NCBI GenBank assembly: GCA_032158295.1
Contig: CM063258.1
Coordinates: 13,057,703-13,121,702, forward strand
Length of the DNA stretch: 64,000 bases
Reading direction: 5' to 3'
From: Pycnopodia helianthoides
Lineage: Eukaryota > Echinodermata > Asteroidea > Forcipulatida > Asteriidae
Shown here: positions 46,501 through 55,500 of the stretch, piece by piece
Layout of the letters: each line of letters starts with the position of its first letter
Position numbering within the stretch: position 1 is the stretch's first letter
Notes under the pieces: model-generated
Database searches by the model: none
Told to the model about the DNA's origin: nothing
Seen by the model: the letters and a program-made list of their open reading frames with translations, nothing else
Made by a program: the position numbers and the translations under genes

Positions 46501-49500
46501 AAGGGATGTTTTCTACTATTATCATCATTAGACCGTGTAAGTTTTATGTAAATCTGTGATCAAAAAGGATATTTTACAAGTTTTTTTCTTACCAATTCTG
46601 TAATGTTCCTTTAAGGAGAGCAGTTTATAGGTCTCCTCATATTTCTTAAAATGAAGGACTGCAATAAGTGTTATTTTACAATAATCGTCAAAACTTTATT
46701 TTAATGACTACCTGTTGCTATCCAAAAAGTTAAAGTAGAATCCCTGCCCGGTCGTTGAGCATCGTCTGCTTGTTATGTTACTACGGCATGGACATCGGCC
46801 CGAGACTTTGTTGCATATGGGGGAAATCGAACCACCTGGGTTGCAATCACAAGCCAAGCAATCCTAGGAAAGAAGAAAAGGTTTTGTAAATTTTTTGTGC
46901 CATACCTTCAAAACAGAATGATAGAAGTCTCTTTTCACACAGGTTTGAGATCAAATTAACCAAAATCTTAAAGGAACAGTTGCTTGCAGTGTAATCACTT
47001 TATGTAATCCACCATATACATAAACTGACAAACCTGTAGAAGTTTGAGATCGATCGGCCATCTGGGTCACAAGAAAATAGTGCAATAACCGATTACAAAT
47101 TTGCATGTGTTATACAATGCATGAATAAAACGCTCATGAGCGATAAACTCCAATCGGAAATTAGTTTGATTTATTTCTCATCAAATATGGCATTTCAGAC
47201 AGAAATATTTCTAGGGATGTTTTCTGCTATCATCATCATTAGATTGTGTAAGTTTTATGTAAATCTGTGATCAAAAGTATATTTTACAATTACCAATTCT
47301 GTAATGTTCCTTTAAGGATAACACCATTTAAAATGCCCCAGATTGCACAGTAGGGCTTTTAGAACCAAAAATAAACACCAAGTAAAAACATTCAGAGGAC
47401 CTCTGTTCAATTTAGAATGCTTATGTGCACAGCCACAATCATGGGTACACTTTTTGTTACAAAGACACCAAATGAACAACACATAAGTATTGAGTATTTC
47501 TTTGCAGATCTTTTATTCAACAAACTCAAGTACTTTTTACTCTTCAATCACACAGTGCTGGTTAATTAATTTACAAACAACATTGAAATAACTGTTACAT
47601 CACTGGTTTCAAACTGTTGTTCATAAACATGGACACGAAAAAAAATGTGTACCCATGATTGTGGCTGTGCACTTATACAAAACTTCCCAAATTTGGGTCC
47701 AGAATGCCACACAGTTTTGAAAAGTCCTGGGGAGAGCCCTGTAGTGCTTATCACATATTGGTGTAAGAGTTAAAGGAACATTACAGAATTGGTTTTTGCT
47801 AACAAAACAGTTGCTGGCAGTGTAAGCACTTTATGTAATCCACCATATACATAAACTGACAAACCTGTAGAAGTTTGAGATCGATCGGCCTTCTGGGTCA
47901 CGAGAAAATAGTGCAAAACCGAATACAAATTTGCATGTGTTATACAATGCATGAATAAAACGCTCATGAGCGATAAACTCCAATCGGAAATAAGTTTGAT
48001 TTATTTCTCATCAAATATGGCATTTCAGCCAGAAATATTTCTAGGGATGTTTTCTACTATCATCATCATTAGACCGTGTAAGTTTTAAATCTGTGATCAA
48101 AAGTATACTTTACAATTACCAATTCTGTAATGTGCCTTTAAGTAATATTTCTAACTCAGCTTGTTTACCTCATTTCCATTGACAGGGTAACCATAGTAAC
48201 CATCCTTACACTCTCCACATGTACGGGTGTCCGTATTTGGTTTGCAGGGGCACTGCCCGGCTTCCTTCTCGCAGATGTTACTTGCGTTAACGGTTCCAAG
48301 AGCATTGCAACTGCAATCTAGAACAGGAAGAAAAAATAAAGGCAAAAAGACATATTTCAAAAATGTTATGAATTTTCAGTCCTGTGATATTTTCTTGATA
48401 TAACAAGCGAATTTCAAAAGGAATATTCATCTTTCCAACATCAACCCCCCCCCCATCTCCCTTTTCTGTGAAATATTACCCTCTCAGTGATATTAAATCA
48501 TATTCAAGAAACTTTAATCTGAAACCCCCCACCAAATAAAAAATTAAAAACCCAAAATACAACACCCGGCACCAGCTGATTTTGGTTGATTCAACCAAAA
48601 TTAAGGACAATGTGTTTACACACTGAAAATTGTGCATGGTTTTTTCACTATTTTCTCCTGACTCGCACAACGGATTAAGCACAAAATTTTCTCAGGTTTG
48701 TTATTTCATGTATAGGGTTGATCACACAAAACATGGAGACTGTTTGCCACTATGTTGTCAGCTCTACAAATCCTGTATAATAACCTTTAAAAGGAAGATA
48801 TATGATTGGAAAAATTAATGGCAATACAAACTTACTTGGTTAGAAGTACAGCAACTTACGATAGTATAAAGCATTTTGAGAAATATTTCAATTCAAAATA
48901 ATGTGGATATGGAAAAAGATGTCAATTTTTATCCCCCAAAATTTGAATCTGAGAAATGTTTCTGACAGAAACAATTCTCAGATTGTGTACTCCTATTAGG
49001 GATTTTTCTTTATGCGTGGACATAATTTGCTGCGGATTTTGGCGATATTTAAAAAACGCGACCACCGTTTGAAATGAAAATTTCACAGGTTAGTTTTATT
49101 GTATATATCTACATTTATATACGGTCCCAAAAACCAAAGGTATACTTTGCCTTTAAAGTTGAGCTGGGGGAAGCTTTCCACCAACTTCTACAATTCTTCC
49201 GGCCCACCTTCTCGGTAAATTTACCTTTACAAGTACCCGCAGTTTCATTGAGCAGCAGGCCGTAGTATTGGTCGACGCACACGTCGCACGCCCGCCCTTC
49301 CACATTTTCAAGGCAACTACACTGACCGACGGGCTTGTCGTTCACCGCATACTGTGCGCAGGTTGTCTCATTCTCATTCTCATTCTCCATTGTGCCAAGC
49401 GGTTCACAGTTGCATTCTGAGAAAAAGAAAAAAAATGACTGATCATCTAAAAAATGTGAAGATCTATAGACACAAGTCTAGGGTATTAACAGTTCTTTTT

Positions 49501-52500
49501 CCATTGTAGGATTCAACCATCTCTTCCAGAAATTCATGCCAACCATTATCAAAATGTATCAAGCAATAGTTGCCCTCTTTTGAAATTGTCTCTCAAGAGC
49601 CACCTTATAGAGGTTTTTCAGCTGACGTCACTGGCCCCGACCGACTACCGCAACGGCAGCCATCTTGCCGGTCATGGTTACGGTAATGAACATGTGATCT
49701 TGCCTCTGGTCATTGACCGGCAATATGGCGTCTCAAACACACAGTCACGTGATAACATCACGTGACTGTAAAACCTCTATTCCTCAAATTATAGCCCATC
49801 ATTGACCTTCTTTATTTTTTGCTTCTTTTCCTCATCCCCCCCACTCATTTTTCTTCTCTTCTTGTCTTTCTTTTTAGCTAACAGTGTCTTGAATCTGTTG
49901 AGAAGTTGAATGCATATCTTTATTGTTTTTGATAAAACACAAAACATCGCCAATTAATTTGTTGGACCTACTTTTATCTGAAGCTTACCATCAAAAAACT
50001 TTATGTGCAGAGTAAAAACCTCAGAACCTCGACTGGTATGCACAAATACTTTCTTAGCACAAAAAACTTTGCTAAGCTGAAACAGGCTAGCGACCAAAAA
50101 GTCACCTCATTTCCCTGAGTCATGAATGGTGCCCTCGTGTAATTCTGTTTAATTTTGGGTTGAACAAAGACAAACTTACTAGAACTGGATTTGAACCCTC
50201 CGGATTAACGTGCTGGCACTCTATCAACTGAGCTATCTAGCCCTAATGCTGGTGGTCTCCCTATTTTGTCAATATCTTTGTTCGGGGGTGCCAGTCAGAA
50301 GCCATTCAACCTGTAACTGCCGTTTAGCCAGGGATCACACCCAAGTTGACGATACAAACTGGGGAAGTGGCAGGAGAGGGATCACCTTAAGGGGATGCGA
50401 CTATTTATGTAAAAATTATTAAAAATTTACCCAGTCAGTTTCCCTTGCGGTTTATTCCTTGGTAATTTGTTTAGGAAAACAAATTTCCTTAGCCACATTT
50501 TCTGCTTACCAGCACTGGATCTAATATTTTGAGCACAAGTTTGCTTAGCGCAGAAAAAAACTTCCTTAGCAAAAACAGGATACCAGCAAATATACCATGA
50601 AATGTACAATGGTTGCGACTGGTTCCCTGCTAATTTTTACTAAGCAAATTGTTTTGAGCACCATTTTCTGCTTTAACAGCTATAAGGAAGTGGGCCCTAA
50701 TGCTTACCGGCACAAGAGTTGGGACTGTTTGCTGGAACGGAGGAATTTCTGAAGAATCCACTGATGCAGATTTCACAAGAAACACCGGCCGTGTTGTCTG
50801 TACAATCATTGCATACTCCATGACCAACATCTTGGCTGTATGTACAGCTACCACTATGGTTGTTGCAGTTACATTCTACCATGGAAAAAACGATAAAATC
50901 AAAAACTTGAGGAAACTTGTAAACAAGGGTGCTTGCTATGTGAACCAGAAACACCGGGGTTAACTTCTACCCTTCCACGGTAAACGTTCTGGGTTCTTTT
51001 TTCTGCACTACCAATCCTAGTAGACGAGACCTACAACTTGATAATATCCCATCTTTTATGGTTAAGTGTCTTGCTTAAGGACACAAGTGCCACGACCGGG
51101 ACTTGAACCCACACTCTGCTGATCAGAAACACCAGGGCTCGAGTCGTTATGATGAACGAATTTAGTTCTAAAGTTTGTCTACAAATAACTAACTAAATGG
51201 AATTTAAATCGACTTACTCTCGCATTCATTTGCAGTCCCATCTGGAAAAGGAAGAGCAGACCCAATCATCCATGGCCGATTGTTATACAGAGGGAGACAC
51301 TGCTCGCAGTTCTTGCCCATTGTGTTATGGAAACAGTCACAGATTGTCTCCGAGTTGCTTGCTAATTGGTAACAGAGCTTGCCATGCAAATTGCAGTTGC
51401 ATCTGCGATACAAGAAAAAGAACGTTAAGTTATAAAGTTCATCATAAGCCTCTTTCACACAACACAAATCTCGCCAGAAAATCCCCAGGAAAATTTGGTC
51501 GAAATTTGTTCATATCTGACTTAACTCTGACAAACTCCTGTGACAAGGGCCCATATTTCATATAGCTGCTTAAGCACAAAAAAGTAGCTAAGCACAACAA
51601 AATTTTGCTCACCAGAATAAGGTTACCAACCAAAGTACCATGTCATATGTACAATCTGTGACTGGTATCCTGCTTATTTGAGCTTAGCAGAAAGTTGCTG
51701 AGCATAATTCTCTGCTTAAGCTGCAGCAGCTCTATGAAATTGGGCCCTGGCCATTTCCGGGGCAATAGCTACAGAGTGTTCATTCTTCCCAGGAAAATAT
51801 TGCATCGAGTGTGAAACAAACTTGGGGGTGGAGGTGGGGTTAAAATTCCCCAGGAATTTCCAGGGGTTTTATTTCCTGATACTTGGCTCTGTAATGGTCT
51901 ACACAGCTTATCCACTGAAATCCCCCAGTCTACTGACACGCTCCTACACATGCAGGGCACTCGCACACAACAAGCAGCCCACACAATACCTCTGGGCCAC
52001 CCAACCACCCTTCTCCTTTCAGAAGAACCAATCAGGGCAGTGCTGACTCTACACTGAAACCTCTGAATCCCTTTAAACCAGCATCTCAAACATTCTTCAG
52101 TCTCCTGACTTTGGAGAGTACATTCATTCCCATTCTCTTCTTTAAAAAAAAAGGCTCACCATTCAAATCAACCTGTGAACATTAGTGTTCAAGGTTTCGA
52201 GAAACGAAACAAACATTTTGGTTTGTCTCAGGACAACAATTGGTACAAAAACAGAGTTTATCTAGAAGCTATCAGATTAAAAGAACATTTTTTTTTGTTC
52301 TGGACCATTTACCACTTCACATTGGATAACATGTTTTCCCGGCAAACGTTTCCAAACTGAATTACAGTGGACGTTTATTTAACGCCCGGCACAACTTCGG
52401 AGTAGTCAGTTAACCGGCTGTTGTATAACAGGACAATCCATTGTGCAGCAAGCACAGACATGCACCTACCATGCAACGCTTTGCTTCCCCCGTACAAAGA

Positions 52501-55500
52501 GGGACAAAGGGTACTGGAAATCATGCTCAAAATCTCCCTTTTACTGGGGGTTATTGAGTAATTCCCCCATTCCAGACCTGCGTCCTTCTATTGAACAAAC
52601 ATGGATTAAGAGAGATTGATAGGCTGTCTCCATTGTATTTGGCATATAGGAGGCAAGTCCAACATTCCAGTATACCATAGCTGAGCATCAGCTCTGCCTT
52701 ACGTCCATAGTTCGGGTCTATTCAGGGTAAGACGTTCCATAATGTCTTGAAAGAAAACGAAAAATCTTGTCGCACTTTATACGAACAATTGTCATCTTTT
52801 GTACTTTATTTAGTCACGCTATCATTGTGACATCAAAGTAAAAATTACTTTGTTCCAAAAAGTTCCAAGGTTTCGAAAAGTTCCCCAAAATAATACCGCA
52901 CTGAGGTATGGTAAATATTTTTGAATACCAACGTGAAAGAGTAAACAACGATGTATCAACTTTCACTTTCCGTTTTTTGAAAATGTACTTACATGAGAAA
53001 TGTATCAATATTGGATATAGCGTAGTAATATCGGATCAGTGTGTACAATTGCCCTGTCCACTCCAGTCCGTCCGTCGCTGGGTACAAGAGCCTCAGTCTC
53101 AGGTCCGTGATCTCAAGGAACGACTGCAGTTCCAGGTTGCTCTCGTACGCCCTCTGGAAATCCTCAGGGCGGGATGAGTCCGTCAGCAGTGCCAGCCGAT
53201 TCCCAACGTTGAAGACGACTGAGCCACCGGGGTAGAACACCGTCTGCACCCCGCTGGAGTAGTCCTCCGAGCAGATGACCTCTGTTGGGCTCGTCAGGCT
53301 CTGCTCACTCGTGGCGGCCATCTTGAAATATCCGCAATCGTCGGCGTAGTACTGATACGGTTGCCACGTCGACCCGTAATCGGAGGACTTCTCCAGGACC
53401 ATACGGCGTGGGAGGCTGGACTGGAAGACGATTTCGATCTCGCTGTTGATGGTGTAGGAGTGGTTGAGGGAGAGTGTTATGTTCACCTCCAGTGGGGTAC
53501 TGTATTTATACCAGGTGATCGACTGCCACCATGTTGGTTGGTTTGCAACTGGCTGGTCGTATATATAATTCGGTGGGTGGGCCAGGCTGGCGTTGGTGGC
53601 GTTACATAAGTTACACTGAAATGACACATCCTTAAAAAAAAAAAAATCAGAAAAGTAATAAATTTGATGTGTGTTAAGCACTTTTTAATAAGTACTTTCC
53701 ACAAGTCCTGTGGAAAAAAAAATCCACAGGCATAATTACTTGGGTGGGATTCTAACCCATGATCTTTACCATTCTAGAAAATACCACCAGACCACAAGCT
53801 TGCCTAGAGCTAGATGCTATTAAACTGTTTTAATGTGTCCTTCCTGTGATTTTACCTGGAAAAGGGGAACATCTACGTACATGGAAAAAGTATTTTATCT
53901 TGTAATCTATGAAGAGGGGGTGGGCGGGATAGTTATTTTTCAACGGACTGTAGGATAGATTAGGAAATAAGAATACTTTCAGAAAAATATGTTTTAACCC
54001 TGAAGCACTTGTGCACAATTTACCAACAAGTCATTACTCCTTTTAGTAATGCACATTGTCCGGTCGGCTGTCCCATGATGCATTGGTATGAATGCTAGGG
54101 GAAGTTGTCCTTCAAAAACTCTTGTCTCGTACTGTGGGGGGGGGGACTCTTGTCCAGATTAGCGCACCTGGCTTGACCAAGCAAAGCTTATCGAACACAC
54201 CCAATATATCAAAGTACAGCCAAAGGGCATGTGATTGGTTGTTGCAATGAGCGCACCTGGCTTTACTGAGCCAAGCTTATCGAACACACCCAATACGTCA
54301 AAGTACAGACAAAAAGCATGTAATTGGTTGTTGCCATGAGCACACCTAGCTGGACTGAGCAGAGCTTATCGAACACACCCAATATATCAAAGTACAGCCA
54401 AAGGGCATGTGATTGGTTGTTGCAACGAGCGCACCTGGCTTTACTGAGCCAAGCTTATCGAACACACCCAATACGTCAAAGTACAGACAAAAAGCATGTA
54501 ATTGGTTGTTGCCATGAGCACACCTAGCTGGACTGAGCAGAGCTTATCGAACACACCCAATATATCAAAGTACAGCCAAAGGGCATGTGATTGGTTGTTG
54601 CAATGAGCGCACCTGGCTTGACTGAGCCAAGCTTATCGAACACACCCAATATATCAAAGTACAGCCAAAGGGCATGTGATCTGTTGTTGCCAAGGCGACA
54701 GAAACAGCTGTTGACTGTAGCCGACATGCAATAGTTGTAAACCATCTGTGACACTCACATGACTAACACAGGCCCATTGTTATTCCAATTGAAGAATCTA
54801 TCCTCATTATTGTTTTATTTCACCATTTCTCCGGCAGTCCAAGTGAATGCTTTTAACGATTAGCTTTTTAATTTATTTGGGTGTTGGCCACCTTAAAACT
54901 GATTTTATGTTTACATAATGACATGTTTCTACGTAGGCACCTGATGCTTTTATCTCACTAAAGTTAAATTTAGAATGATTATTTCTCACATGTTATTTTA
55001 GAGCATCATTTCACAATAAAAAATATATATTCTTCATCCTTGATGCCATTATCTATTTAGAAAATGACTTGTATTAAAATATTATTTTTTTTCTTTAGTA
55101 GAGCACAAGATAAAACAATTGGAATAAACTCTGTGTATATTCTTTAAAATTACGTGGCATTTCGTTGCCGAGCAGACAACACCGGACTCAAGCTCTGGTG
55201 TTTCTGATCAGCAGAGTGTGGGTTTGAGTCCCGGTCAAGACACTTGTGTCCTTAAGCAAGACACTTAACCATTACTGCTTCATCCTTCAGATTGGACGTA
55301 AAGCCATAGGTCCTGTGTTGTGTAATGTGCGTACAAAAAAAACCAGTGCACTTATCGTAAAGAGCAGGGGGTGTGCCCTGGTTTGATTGGCAGCAGCACC
55401 TTGTAAACCAATACATGGTGCTATGTAAAGAAAAAGGTCTCATACTTCAAAAGCTCTGCATACCTTGCAGGAAAAATGACTGAGCACTTTGAGATGCCCA

